Source of the DNA: Coriaria nepalensis
Lineage: Eukaryota > Streptophyta > Magnoliopsida > Cucurbitales > Coriariaceae
Assembly: GCA_027186245.1 (NCBI GenBank)
Contig: CP114493.1
Location: 6,827,501-6,891,500 of the forward strand
Length of the DNA: 64,000 bases
Reading direction: 5' to 3'
Made by a program: the position numbers and the translations under genes
Notes under the pieces: generated by a model
Database searches by the model: none
Told to the model about the DNA's origin: nothing
The model's input: the letters and a program-made list of their open reading frames with translations, nothing else
Shown here: positions 48,001 to 61,450 of the stretch, piece after piece
Layout: each line of letters starts with the position of its first letter
Position numbering within the stretch: the stretch's first letter is position 1

Positions 48001-51000
48001 GTTTGGGCTTGACCTCCTATCAGCCATTAAGGTGCAGCACAATTCCAGGGCAAGAGCGGTCATATGTAAGTCTGAATCACTGCCAAAAATATGTAGAATT
48101 AGAGCTAAAGGTGAAAAAGTGAACAGAAAAGGAGAAGAACAGTAAGAAAGAAACAAAAAGAAAACCTTATCAAAGTGGAAAGTTCCTCAATAATCACTTC
48201 ATATGCAGATGGCCCAATTTTATCGCCGCAAGCAACAATAAGTGAATTTAGAGTCCCCAGTGTTGCCTGCCTCAGTGCCCGATTAGCCTAGTTTCCCCAA
48301 ACAATAAAATAACAAAATAAAGAGATGTATAGGTGTGCAGAGTAGCTGAGTTTAGTAATGAAATAAGATGTCATTAAGCAGTGACAAAGGCACGACAGAA
48401 AATAAAATATTTCCACAACCAATAGATGCGGAGTAACCAAAAGGAATTTCCATACCTTCCGTAAGAATGCAGTCAGCTCTGATATCACTTGCTCCAAAAC
48501 ACACAATAGATCTATTCGAAGTAGAGAAGCAGAAATAACAGCAAATGCCTGGGAGCAGATATTTAGGTATAAGAAAAACAAATACACATGCAAGCTCAGA
48601 GAAAAAAGATAAAAAACTAAAGGAATGAACATCAACTCCATCGACACTCTTCCAATATACCCCCTCAATCCTTTTCATCATCTTGATCAACCATTCGCAT
48701 ATATCAATTTATTATAGTTCTCTTCAGGTAAACTTCCAACATCAGACTCTTTAGTGCCTTCATGGATAAAGCATTTCAATTTCTTTTTTAAGCGACAAGT
48801 ATTTCTAGTTTATACTTTACCAACTAGGCAGCATATGGCTGCTCAGTTTTATCTAATGAATTAAATTATTTACTTAAACCATTGGACAGTGGTAAAGCAA
48901 GGGCTATCACAATAAACAAACTAATCAATATGCGTAAAGGCACTAACCATATCAATTGCATAAGATATTTTAACAAAATATGTACCTTGACAGCTGTAAG
49001 TCGGGTAATTTCATTCCCCATCCTATCAACAAGAACAGGTAGACATGTCGGTAGTTCCGGTTTTAGGTTATCACCAAATGTTGACACAACAAGCCCCATG
49101 CAAGAAATGGCACACTCCTTGACCTCCTGAACAGAGGAAAAAATATAAGTATGATAGGGATATGCAGTGAAACCATAAATTAGGATTTCTCCGGACCTGA
49201 TCCTGATCTTGATTTGTCAAACGAGGCATTATGGCAACATATATTGGATGGACATATGGTTTGAAATCAAAACCAGGCCCCTAAATCAAAGTCATCGTCA
49301 GAAAAAATAAGAGACTAATTATGAACTCAAAAGCCTTCTAGTGAAGAGGGTAAACAACTCCCAACTAGCACAATATCAAAAGAAGCAAGTAGTCAAACTC
49401 ACCTCAATATTGGGGCGCACAACACGTATAAGTTCCCCACATACCCTTAATGCCTCAGCTGTGACTTTGTAATAACGCTCACCAACAGCAGACAAGACTG
49501 GACTTGAAAGATCCTACAGTCACATCAATACTAAAAGTCATGGAAATTGTTACACACATGCCATAACCTTATAATTAAGATAATAAACAAATGCACGATG
49601 GCATTAAAGGAAGTCCTTTCTAAACGAAAATGTCTTTTCTTTCAAGCTCAGAGAACTATCATATTGTCTAAAGAGATGGCTAGGCGCAAATTCTAGTCTT
49701 TTTAACTGCAAAATCCTACATCACGACCACAATCAAGATTTTCTGCAACTTTCACCTTCTATTTATATGAAGCATTTTCCTCAAGAGAAAACCAAAGTTC
49801 AGGTATAAGGGCTGTATTAGGGATGTTGTCTTTCTACCCTGTAAAATTGTAACAAAACAATTGTAGCTACCTTGATATAAGGGTGAAAAACAGAAGGAGA
49901 ATGTGAAGCCAACACTAGTTTCGTAAAAATAAGAGCTTCAATCTTCAAATTTGAGGTAGAGGATTTGTCCTGAAGATCAGAGCAGAAGAGTTCACATGAC
50001 GTAAGAGAAAAAATATATCAGCATCTTTGAATTAACTAAGCCAGATTGGAACAGTATAGATCAGCTAATACATAGAATGAAATCACTAACATTTAATGCC
50101 TTCTCAATTCCTGGAATGAGAGATCCAATATGATCAGCAAGGCAATCTGGCAAGACGACCACCAGTTCTTTCAAAACAGAAAATGCTCCAACCTGAATGA
50201 AAACATGAAAATACAATTTAAAGAAGGCCATAGCAAGAGTCAGCAATTGATCTCAGTAATACTTACCTTCGTCTTAATAGATTTTTCACGCAGCTGCCTG
50301 TTAATAGATTTTACAATCTTAGGCACCTCTTGCTTCAACAACCACTTTGGACTGCACAACATTTCCACCATTTAAAAAACAGATAGTCGGTACGTGCCCA
50401 AGAGTAACAATCACAAAGTTCCATGAAAAAAAGGCCATACATTAGAATTTTTATATAGAGAACAAATGCTGAATGAGCAAAATTAATTAAGATCACCTAT
50501 CAGTCAACAGTGTCAATTTCTAATTCACTTGTCAGCGTCAAACCCCATGTTACTTGTGACCACCTATTTGCAGAAGTGACAGCACTTGGGAAAACCAGTG
50601 CCAGATTTTTTGCCATAGTTTGATTAAGAAAAATGTATCTTCTGAAGAAGTCAGTTTTTAGGTTTTCTGTCCGATCTAAGCATTAAGTGAAATACATAGT
50701 TCTTAATAAGTCCATCAAGAAATCGTAGGCATACACTAACACAATAGTTCAACACACTGCTATCATGGGAAGGAAAAATTACAATATTGGAAAATAGAAG
50801 GAGCAGAAATATCACGTTGTTTGGCACTAGAGGGACAAAAGATCAACTTACCTCAATTCATTCAGGTCAATCTGCCCTTTTGTAACATTTCCAGTTTGAC
50901 GCAACAGCTCAATGAATGTATTGAACACATCCATCTGCAGCATGGGGGTTAAAAATTAAAAGAGAGATGAAATGTCAAAAGAAAATAATACAAAAAATAA

Positions 51001-51194
51001 TATTTGGGATTACCTTAACATTTTCTTCCCTCTCTTTAAATCTCTCGATTAATTTTGGACAAGCCTGGACAATAAAATTGACAGACAATTAGCATACAAT
51101 TAAACAGAGATATCGAAATCACTTCTAGAGGCTCCAACAGAAGAATATGCAACTTGCATGCCACAGCCCCATACGCCCCTTCCCCCGATAAAAG

Positions 51195-51229
<35 letters not shown>

Positions 51230-53550
51230 AATTGGTAAAAGTACCTCCTCATATAGTTTTGCAAGCATCTCAGGACGAGAGACTATTAGTGCTGCCAAGC
51301 ATTTAGCTGCTGCCCTTCGAACCTTCCAGCTGACATCTTCATCATCTGTATATTCATTTGCACTTTCACTGCAAGATACCCATGCAGAGTTATCAATCTA
51401 CCATGAATAGACACAGATTTGTATTGAGAGAGGGAGGGGAGCTTATATAAGAAAAATACTCTTCTTCCTCTTCGTCATGAGTCTCATCATCAGTATCTTC
51501 CTCCATGGTATCGGTGAAGTTTGGATCATAGCTTAGGTATTCCAAGTTAAGATGAAGAATTTTATTGCAATAGGAAGAGATATCTCGTGGGCACCTGAGA
51601 AGAAAACTTTCTAGAGCCTGCAGCCAAAAAATTAATATAAATAAGCAAACATTCACAACATAAGCGTTAGCAGAATCTAAAAGATATACCTGCAGACTAT
51701 ACTCCCGAAGCTCCTCATCATTCTCTGAAGCACTTGTGCAATAATTAATAAGAACCGGAACAGTGTCTTCAAGATGGGGTCCAAACCGGTATCCAACGGC
51801 TCGACTAAAACAGCAAGATAGTATAAATTATTACAATAGACCATAAACTTTACTGCATCAACAACTAGAATGGTGCATACACCAAGATAGAATGCACATT
51901 GAGTAGGATATGACTAAAACCACAATGTACACAATACACTATAATATGAATCTTGTAAGGGAAGACAGGATTCACCTCAAAGCACCAATCATTTGGATGT
52001 TTGTGCGAGTCATTTCTCTTTTCATTCCCTTTTTTCTCAAATACCGAACAACCTCAACAGTTGCCTTTGCCAACAGATCATCTGACAAGCTTGATGCTAG
52101 AGATGCTGAAGACAAAAGTATTAACAATGTTAGTACCATAATTTCTTGGTTCCAAAACTGGTATGATTGTGCTATCATAAATAAATAAATAAAAACCCCA
52201 CAAATTTTCCTTCCAGCATACTTTTATGAGTCAGGGTAGATTATAGTTGAACTCTCTTATAAGATTAAACTAAAGTTGGATCTCCCTTTGATACGGAAAT
52301 CTTAGTTATTCATCATATTCACACAAAATTCTAGGAACAAGAGAATCTACACTTTACACAATTTTCCTACTTACAAAATGCTATAAAAAATCCAGAGTTG
52401 GACTAATAAAGAGGGTTACAAAACAGATTAATAATGATGCGACTCACCAATGCATGACACGGTCTTCTTTCTTACACTAGCTTGATTGGAACTCAACTGG
52501 GACAACAAAGCACCTAATAGAAGCTCATGGTCATTGACCATTAAGTTCCCAAATTTATGGAGGACATCACATAGGATATCAAGAGATTCACATTTTATCT
52601 CCGGACTCATTCCCTGGTGAAAGAAGTGTGGATATACATCAATTAAAGATTTAAGCATGTCGAATAAAACAAAATGAAGAAATTACAAAAGTCAAAAGAT
52701 AATCTTTTTTTAGAAAGGAACTACTAACAAAAACAAAGTGATCAATGATAATCTTTTATTTCAGAGGCCCCAATAAAGGTTTCACATTCTACTAGTCTCT
52801 CACTTGATAAGACACTCACCGGGCCAGTAACCCCTTTTATTAGCTGAGGTGAAAGAGAAATCAGAATAGACTGTGCAAGAGATGAAGTAGAAATTTCGGA
52901 AACAATTGTTTTCAAGGCGATGCTAGCAACATCACGATGCTGGTCCTTCCCGTTTAGCAGTTTCTCACATAGTTTATTAGTCATCTCCACGACCCGTGCC
53001 TCACTGACCTTCTTTACCAATGGAGCAAGACTGAAACAAAACGCAAAATTTCCAAATATATTTATTATTATTACTTGAATACAGTAACATATCAGAGGAA
53101 TCAACATCAATGACACAGCACCAACATGAGAAACATCTGCTGTGGCAGCCATACAATTACCGAATAGTAAATGACATACCATTTTACAGCTAATCCAGAA
53201 ACATCTCCAGCTGCATCATCAAGCTGTTGTATGATGATGTTTGACAATTTTATCTCAAGATCAGCATCAGCTTTGAAACTTTCTTTATTCAACTCATTTA
53301 GCAAATCAGACGTCGCCATATATCTATAGTCCTTATCCTTGCCCGTCATCTGTGAACAAAAAAGCAAGGTCATTAGTCAAAATTTCACATATAGAGACCT
53401 TATAAGAGAAGTACTTAAATTTTATCGCAGGCCGAATGAATGGAACGGGCATGAATACAAGTACAATTTAAAAGTCAATACTAAGAAATTGAGCCAACAA
53501 GCCCCACATTGTACCTTTTCCAAGATACCAGTCATAGCTAAATTCGCCAT
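45011..53550 (-). CDS. CAND1: CAND1, cullin-associated NEDD8-dissociated protein 1
   Basis: Exchange factor that binds unneddylated cullin and recycles SCF ubiquitin ligases, needed for auxin signalling in Arabidopsis. 28 coding exons, first 53515-53550, then 53180-53349, 52820-53030, 52448-52613, 51976-52105, 51690-51804, 51460-51617, 51245-51368, 51014-51064, 50852-50934, 50267-50351, 50091-50192, 49871-49969, 49403-49513, 49197-49280, 48986-49126, 48456-48548, 48166-48287, 47917-48079, 47592-47831, 46860-47108, 46609-46785, 46378-46524, 46104-46220, 45816-45984, 45482-45559, 45252-45390, 45011-45107. They total 1218 aa (Arabidopsis 1219). HEAT repeats run throughout; an acidic loop ([14 protein letters not shown]) lies near residues 310-325. 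N-terminus [20 protein letters not shown] and C-terminus ending KYHSIRNE are typical. All introns are GT-AG. Confidence 0.97.
51199..51226 (+). repeat. (AG)14 microsatellite in CAND1 intron
   Basis: Fourteen AG units in the intron between coding exons 8 and 9 of CAND1, 18 bp from the end of exon 8. On the sense strand it is a CT run. Confidence 0.9.
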
Positions 53551-53990
53551 CACTACACTATAGGATCAACTCTGAGAAAGTTAACCAAAAGTTCACTGAT
53601 CTGAGAACAATCCAGAAAATAAAGTGCTATTAAAAAAAAAAAAAGAGGAATGAAAAATGCTATAAAGTGAAGGCGAGAAGAACATCTATGCATCAATAGA
53701 GATGAAAAAAATCAAAGAAAAAAATTACATGGAGAAAGAGAAACCCTAGATAGGATCGCAATGTCTGTTCAGAAACTTCGCGAGCTGGGGGAAAATGGAG
53801 AAACAGCGGGAGGAAGATAAAGCGTCGCAGGACGAATCGGAAGGTTGGAGAGTGAAGAAGAATAGAGTATTGAAGGTACCGGAAGGAGGAAGATGATGAG
53901 AGAAATACAGAGTATCAGTTTATCGGACAGCAGTGAGCAGTACCACTGAAGGGCCCGTCTCGTTACGAACTTACATCAGAGGTAATAAGA
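53551..53990 (-). other. CAND1 5' leader and core promoter
   Basis: The ATG at 53550 follows an acceptor-like GTGTAG two bases upstream, so the leader probably contains an intron, with a first non-coding exon somewhere in about 53750-53940. That stretch includes an AAACCCTAG telo-box-like motif near 53743. Exact leader borders are not determined. Confidence 0.4.
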
Positions 53991-54030
53991 TGGCGGGACC
54001 CATATGCGGGCCCACATATGGGTCCCGCCA
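53991..54030. promoter_or_regulatory. perfect inverted repeat with TCP-type site
   Basis: Arms TGGCGGGACCCATATG (53991-54006) and CATATGGGTCCCGCCA (54015-54030) are exact inverted complements, with the 8-bp spacer CGGGCCCA. The spacer plus the next base reads GTGGGCCC on the minus strand, a class I TCP consensus. It lies about 440 bp upstream of the CAND1 ATG and 324 bp past the SART3 stop. In plants such sites drive growth-related genes. Function here is inference. Confidence 0.7.
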
Positions 54031-54353
54031 GTGACGCTCCACTCCTTTTTTTTTATTCTTTATTTGAAGTTACATTAATTTGCGGGTAAAATTGTTATTT
54101 ACATTATTTATTCTTGGTTTATGATGGTTTTCTTTATATTTAATTATTTAAATAATTTAATTTTTAATCAAAATTTCATTTTTTCTTGTTGCTGAAACTA
54201 ATACTGTTTAATAATGCTGATGTCGTGATGTTTGTTCATACATGTACTAAGAAAAGGCTAAGGGATGCTCATCTAGTCTCCACCCTCCACCATCATGGTG
54301 TGATATGTATAACATCTCTATGCAGTTGTGTCCATAATCCGGACGAACTAGCT
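54031..54353. other. SART3 3' flank
   Basis: AT-rich sequence with no exon. It should hold the 3' untranslated region of SART3 (-). Confidence 0.5.
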
Positions 54354-57300
54354 TCAGCCATTGATGAACATTTTCCGGAACTCGTCGTTGCTTTTCGGCT
54401 CTTCATCAGTTTTCCTGGGAAGAACAGTGTGGCCAAGTGGTTTGACATTTCGAGGTACTGCAAATGTGTTCTTTCCTGTAAGCTGGATGTTGTCGTCCTT
54501 GGATGAGGTTTCACCTGCTTTTCTAAATCCTCTAGAGGATGCTGCCGTGAAAAAGGAAATCAGACAAAGAACATATGACAAGACAACAAGATGAAAATTT
54601 TAACTTGAATATAGCTTGCCCTGGGATGGTCCTACCAGCTGAATCTTTTCGGTTTGATTTAGGATTTGACCGAGCTATGCTTAGCTTCTTCCCAAGTAGC
54701 ATCTTCTTGTTCTTTGCTAGTGCTTGAGTAAGGTGTGCTTCATCAGAGAAATCCACATATGCTAGGCCCTACAATTCAGACGGGAAACACACAAATCATC
54801 ATAACATTACATGGTAAATTAAATTAGAGTGGGAAAGAGAGAGAGACCCTAGATTTTTTCGTGAACTTGTCGAGCAATATTCTAACAGCAACAACTCCAC
54901 CAACATCACTGAAGAAATCACGTAGATGTTCATCATTTGCCTGCCAAAGCCCAAAACAGTTTGAGTCACAAATCCATACATCTCTGCTCATCCAAGGCTG
55001 AAAAGAAGAGAGAGAAATGAAACTAGGAAACAAGTATTTTTTGTTATCCACTTGCCTGAAGGTCTATATTTGAGATAAAAGCAGTGCATTGGTCCCTGTA
55101 TACTTTGGGTTTTTCCAAGGCCGAGGTTTTTGTGTCCTGGTCATTTATCCCCTCTGGTTTATCAGTATCAGCCTTGCTCTGTTCTGATTTAGCAGGTTCA
55201 GATAAGCTTTTTGCTTGGGCTTTTTCCTTTTCATTCAATTTCTTTGGCTTCTGAGCTGCAGATTTCTGTCGCTTTGCAGGAGACTGTTCATTAGATACAT
55301 CTGAGCTGGATTTTCTCTTTTCACGAGTATTCTGCTTAAGAGGGATTCCCAAGTTTCCAGCATTGCCCTCCTGCTGTAACTTGAATGACTGTAGCTCTTC
55401 TAGACGAGGATTGACCTAAGAAAATGAGTGGAGGAAAAAGGCACTATTAATCAGTCAAGAAGTGCTAACCATATATCAGAATATGGTTTTCAAGTCAATA
55501 TTAGGTTGCTTATGACAAATATCACTCATGGGTCACATTACTTATATCAAAAGAGAAGAAAAAAAGAGGCAATTCGGCAAACTAGATGGGTATATTCAAG
55601 ATACGAAACAATTGAGATATTTTTGCTAATCAGCATTTAAGAACTCTCGTAACTTTATTCTGTCAGTCGAAATTGTCAATAATACAAAGTAATAGTAGTA
55701 ATTGTCTGCCTTTTAGTCTGAGCATCCTTAGGATAAGTGCCCTCCAGCTTCTGAAGTGAAAGAATTACCGTTAAAAAGCGATGATACAGTCAAAAAGTAT
55801 CAACAATTAATGATTAATAGCTGTACCTTTCTTGCAGCATGATCAAAATCTTCCAGCGTGCCAAATTCCCTCTCAAAGCGCAGCCAAGAATGGCATATGT
55901 CCTGAATGATTCTGTGTTTTAGAAAGCGAAGGTATCATCTAATTCAAATGTGCTACTTTGCATGTGACCTAACCTTAATGTAACTTGGAAACCCAAAAAG
56001 AACACAGAAAAGCTACCAATGTGTCATCTAACAACCTAATCTCAATATGCAACAAAAAAATCTTAATTATTGGAAATCACAATTACTTTATAATACCAAT
56101 TCATATGACAGCGTAAGTGTAGGAGAAAAAAATGTTTCATGATAGCCTTTTATCCTGTAAAGGTAACATACCTCTGAGCCAGTCCCCAGAAGTCTTTTAC
56201 TGTAGCATCTTTTATATATGGACCGAGCTTCGTTTATATGGTTCAATTCAATTTCCATTGCTATATAACCTTGCCAGGCTTCCACCATTGAACCACTACA
56301 AAACATGTATAGCAATATAGAAATCCACAAAAATCAAAATGGGAAAGGAGGGAGAGAGAGTGGAAAAATAGTAGAAACGAAAAAGAAGAATGCTATTTGT
56401 TAACAAACAGCGCGAAGGAAATACTCAGACCAGATCTTAATCAGACTCTCCCAAACTCCACGAGCCACAACTAGATCTTTCCCCAAGTTCAGCTCTAAAT
56501 GGGCCCAATAAGCATATAAACGTAACAACTCCATCGTGTTCTTTAGGTGTGGTGATAGATAGTCTGATGCACGCTGAAAGTAAAGCAATAAATTTTGTAG
56601 TACCAAACTCAACTATAAACAATAGATGTGTGTCTTGAAGTGCTGGGCGGTGTACATTTCACAGAGAGGAAAGAAATTAAAAAAACAAAAGGAGACGTCA
56701 TAAACCTGAAAGGTTTCCCTTATAAATGAATAATCCAAGACATCGTCTCCTTCAGCAGAAAAGGAGATTCTTCGCCTCAGACCATCAATTCTTGTGAGGA
56801 ATATATCCTTGTACTAAATAAAAAACAACGAATAGCTTAGGCCACACAAATGATATAGCTTAAGACCCTTACTCATCCCATTTGTTTACCCATTTCATGA
56901 ACTGAACTGTCAAGAAAACACCATCCATTTATCACCTTCCAATCATATTCCAAGTTTTGATGCCATTACTTTCCTACTCCAATAATATCACGTTTTTGCT
57001 TTTGAATGTGAAAACAAATCCTGGAACATTTGAAAAAGGAATCGACCAACAAATGGGAGGAGTATAAGGAAAATCAAGCAACACAATGACAATAAATGAC
57101 TACACCCTTCTTTTTTTTTTGGAGTTATAAAATTGAACTTACCTCATCAAGAGATGAAAATGTGCATTGCAAAGACTTCTCAAAGGCCTGAAACAGATGA
57201 AAAAAATGGCTCAAGTGTTAAAATAGAACACTATAACTATAAATTCATAAAAGACCAGATGAATTCCAGATACTATGTTTCCTTAAAAACTTTCCCACAC

Positions 57301-59658
57301 AAGTCCATGTGCAAACTAATTCTAATCAAAGAGCAGATGACGCAAAACAAGGTAATAATAAGTGCATACGTCATCTATCTCTTTCTCAGAAGCATGTGTG
57401 CGTTCCAAGGCAAGCAAATATCGGATCCATATTTCACCAACCCAAGGACAGTTCTTTGTGGCCCTGGAATAAACATTCCTAAGAATACTGCCAACCTGGG
57501 AAAGTAAACAGGCAAATGAATTAAGAGAAAACTGCATAAATAAGTTTTACAACACAGGGCCGCAATCAAAAGAAAACAAAAAAAATAAAAAGGGAAAAAC
57601 CTTCAAAGTTCGGTCTATATAACTAGTATAATCAACCCAGAGATCACTTGATATTGGAAATTCAGTAATGGCACGTTCATACAGAACCTGAACCCGAGCT
57701 GGATCTCCAGAGGACTGCTCAAATTTCAAGTAGACCTAGAAAATAAATTAGCAAAATTGGTGAAAATGGCGAACTACAAAAAACAAAAGTACAAGATTGA
57801 TACCAATTCCACAATGACTATATCTACCCACACCAGAAAGACTGAGAAGTCAAGTAGCAAAAGCTTAAATGGAACGTGATAGAAGCTAAACATGTTGAGA
57901 AGAAAAAACAAGGAAAAGCATAGGGCAACTACTAAATGAAAACTATTATATTAGCAGTTTCTTGAAATAAGTAGATTCAAACCCTATTTACCATGAACTG
58001 GTGGAGTCTTTCTGCATCTGATATATCATTTCTAGATACTTGTTCTTCAAATTTGATACGATAGCTATAATTATCTAATGCCTTTCGATATGCCGATGCA
58101 ACCTGGGAAGAAATCCCATCCAATTCATTAGATTCAAGGTCAAGAACATTCCCTTGTTCCACCTCCCAAGCCTTGTATGTCTCAAGTGTCAACTTCATGT
58201 CAACAAGAGGAAGTGACAGTTGGCGATGAAATATACTTCGAATACGTTGGGCTTGTTTTTCTTTTGCCTGCACGTGTGAAGCACCTCCAGTATATGAATC
58301 AAGAATCATCAAATCAAATTTATATAAATGTATGAGTGCTACTGGGGTGTAAGACACATTCATCTAATTAATCAAATCATTACTACAACTCAACACAATA
58401 ACAAGTTCATATAAACAGTTTTCACCACTAAAATGAAGTGAATACGTGATAAGTCCTTACCTGTACATCAGTCTCATTGATAGATTGTAGTATAGCTTGC
58501 TCAAACTCCCTGTACGCTTCCCATATTTTACTGCCCTCAGAAAAATGCAGGCCAGCTGCTGTAAGAGCACGCTCAAATAAATCTCTTGCCCTTGAAAGTT
58601 CAGCAGCTGAAAATTCTTGTACCGATGTATCGTATTGCTGGATGAAATTTAAGTACTCACACCAAAGAGGAACAGACTGCATTAAAATAATACAGTCACC
58701 CACCTTAATCCCTTAAACAAAATAGTAATCATGAACATTACAAACAGTGAGATCAATATTTTCCTCCTCTAATCCAACTATATGCATGCAACAAGAAGAA
58801 ATAGTGTCTCTTAATTATGCATGAGACTAACCCTAAATTCAAGTAATCAACCAAACTATATAGTAGCACTAAAAAGTTTCTATGAAAGTCATATGAAGAT
58901 GTCTCCATGTCTCAATTTTAGTGTACTAGTGTGACATCATGTGGCGATTCCTTTCATCCAATAAGAACAAGAACAAAATCAGCATACAAAGAAGCAGAGC
59001 AAACCATGTAATCAGACACCCCTCGCTCGTAAAGCTTCACAATACCGGCAACAGCTTCTGGTCTGCAAAGCCACAGCAGGTGACGGTTAGAAAAAGAAGT
59101 CCTCAAACTAAACCAAATTATAATCAAATGGGATCTGAATAGGCTGAAAGAAGCGCAAATGAAAGCAGAACAACTAGATCAAAACCAACTACGATCTAAC
59201 AACTACCTTGTGCTGATGGAAGCCTCGTCTTTGGCCCATTCCTGCCACATTGCCGGGCTTAATGGGAATATCTCACTCATAGCCTCCCTTGCTTTCCGCA
59301 GCTTTTCAATGTCGCTAATTTTCCTCAGAAGCTTTATATACTGAAGAAATCCATTTACCAACACACAGAAGTCAATACACAATATTCATGAAATAACGTT
59401 AAGAAAAGATGGATATATGATTACTTGGACGTGAGCATCATAGTTGTAGGTGTTGGTGGAGAGCTCAGACTCTAAGGTTTTGAGCTGGAGGTTCTGTTGA
59501 GCTTCGTCTTCTTCCTCTTCAGAATCAGAGTCGGAGGATCCGCCGGATTCGGAAGTCGGGCGGGTAGGGTTTGAAGATGAGTCCAACATCGGCTGGTCCG
59601 TGTTGTTCAGAGTTTCTACTGGGCTATCGAGGACTGTTCCTTCTAGGGTTTCCTCCAT
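54354..59658 (-). CDS. SART3: SART3/EMB140-type U4/U6 snRNP recycling factor
   Basis: Helps re-anneal U4 and U6 snRNAs after splicing; nuclear. Exons: 59425-59658, 59207-59340, 59005-59062, 58461-58676, 57992-58267, 57601-57735, 57370-57495, 57143-57187, 56706-56813, 56431-56573, 56172-56295, 55827-55901, 55056-55415, 54848-54940, 54636-54768, 54354-54541; 815 aa (Arabidopsis EMB140 about 817). Order: an acidic start (SSDSDSEEEEDEAQQN), HAT repeats (about 80-560, for example LWCEYLNFIQQY and IWIRYLLALE), a Lys-rich linker (TREKRKSSSDVSNEQSPAKR), one RRM (about 660-740: FISNIDLQ, RDFFSDVGGV, RGLAYVDF), and the C-terminal LSm-interaction peptide FRKMFING. Only one RRM is visible, against two in human SART3. 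The intron at 54941-55055 has a GC donor. The donor ending exon 15 (G|GTAGGA) is the choice that keeps frame. Confidence 0.94.
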
Positions 59659-60090
59659 TGTAGTTCACCTTTCGCTTTAGCTTTTCCAGAACTCAGAGAG
59701 AGATTGCTTGGAGCCTTGGACAGTGAATGTCTAAATGATGGTGTGAGCGAAGTTATCTTATTTTACCTGATTCGGAACTGAACTGTAACTGGAATCTGCC
59801 TCTTACAACTTACATGATACAAAAATATGTATATAATAAAATTTTACTCGACAATAATTCAATTTTGCATTTATAAATTTAAAGGGAAACTATAAATAAC
59901 CCCCAGACTTGATAAGAACTACAATTAACACTCTAAAGTTTATATAATCATAACTAACACCCTATTTTAAGAATTAATTATAACCAACCCCAGAGTTAAG
60001 TTTCCACTTTTATTTGTCCTGGCAGCCACGTGGACATTAATATAATATATTTTTTTTACATAAAAATTTTACTCGATCCGATTATTGACT
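59659..60090. other. SART3 promoter side and AT-rich DNA
   Basis: No exon is recognised. The GGGAAACTATAAATAACC sequence near 59882 resembles Mutator-like element ends and may be the true outer left border of the element that follows, but it has no partner on the right side. Confidence 0.4.
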
Positions 60091-60295
60091 CAATAGTTAA
60101 CCCGTTTCTTTACTTCCTTTTCCCCCTTAAATTTTTTTCCAATTTCCATCGTTGCACACTTCAGTCTTAGCGTGAGTAAAAGCCATAGCGAAGACGCCAT
60201 GGACAACTGATTTCGTTGCAGTTTTCATTAATCTCCTTCCTCTGCTCGATTGATTCTCCATTTCAACGTTGCAAGCGAGCATAAGCCATGGCTTC
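60091..60295 (+). repeat. left TIR of Mutator-like element
   Basis: Runs from CAATAGTTAACCCG to CCATGGCTTC and is matched in inverse by 62323-62528. The left side may extend further outward to about 59882. Confidence 0.8.
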
Positions 60296-60606
60296 AACGA
60301 AAAGAAATCAATTTTACATTTACTCGATTTACATGTTGATTTTAGTGGTCTAAGGTATGCATATTCAATTCCTACTTGAGATTGTTATTACTATACATCA
60401 TATTAAAGATATCTGAATTGTTGTTGTACAAACTTCAGCTGACAAAAACTTCAACACCAAAAGTACGAAATTGTTACATAACATCAATCCTTCTCATATA
60501 CCACTTCGTCCATATATAGATTACAAGAGACACAAAAAAAAGATCGACTCTTTACCATTGGGTCAATTGCGAACAAGTTGGAGATAGAGTTGCTTGGATT
60601 TGTTGA

Positions 60607-61450
60607 TTAGGTACCTACCACCTTCATTGGAAAAGGAAACGTTGAGTTATTAGAAATAAACATCCACCTCCTTTGATCTATCATATATAACTCCAGTAAC
60701 ACTAGATCTATGAACCACACCCAATTATCCTTATTCTCTACTTGAACGACAGCCCAAGCAAATGGATAAATAAAGAGACAATCATTCGTATCCATGCCAG
60801 TAGCAGTCAAAAGTTGACCACCAAATGATCCTTTCAAAAAGCACCCATCTACTGACACCACGCGTCTATAAAAAGCAAGTCACTTTCTACATGCATTGAT
60901 AATAGGTAGAAATGAATCTAAAATCCAACTTGGTATTGGTAGGGCCTTGCTCACACGTGTGATCCACACCAATGTGTTTGACCCGAAATGAATCCTTTTT
61001 GTTTGAAATTCAGGCAAAAATCTTCCACTCACATCCCTCCTCTTTACACTTTGCTGAAGCCTTTGCTGCCTCGTTATGTTTATAAATATAGTCTCGGCCT
61101 ATTTGGATTGAACATGACTTCTTTGTAATCTACAAACTGCATTCCGACCGTAAAAATCACTTTATCCCATTGACTAATTGACTCTTTACAGCGGTCAAAT
61201 TTCACAGGTGGGATCAGTATCACTATCGAAGTCTTCCACTGTATCAAGGTTCTCACCATGTTAACAGTCTTACATATAACCTGCCAACATAGAAACGTCA
61301 TAGCATAGTCGACATTATCATCATCGTTGGGGTTTCCAATGACAGCTTTATCTATATCTATATCATCTTTGCTATCAAACCAAGTAAATTCTTCCTCATA
61401 ATAACCCTCCATATCTCCTTCATCACCTCCTTCATACCCGGGCGTTTGAA
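60607..61450 (-). pseudogene. MULE transposase remnant
   Basis: An acidic N-terminal piece (GYYEEEFTWFDSKDDIDI) opens near 61450 and ends in a stop at 61080. After disrupted sequence, a second piece reads VSVDGCFLKGSFGGQLLTAT and DNWVWFIDL. The VDGCFLKG motif carries the first catalytic Asp of the MULE transposase domain. The later catalytic residues are missing, since the frame ends at 60607 soon after. A premature stop near 60889 also breaks the frame. No activity is expected. Confidence 0.75.

Noticed and set aside
55695..55766. Possible extra SART3 exon reading KLEGTYPKDAQTKRQ after an acceptor-like CTTCAG
   Set aside because: There is no usable GT or GC donor at its end, and joining exons 12 and 13 directly gives the conserved sequence with the right length.
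59882..60090. Left extension of the Mutator-like element starting GGGAAACTATAAATAACC
   Set aside because: It looks like a typical element end, but no inverse partner is found beyond 62528, so it was not included in the element limits.
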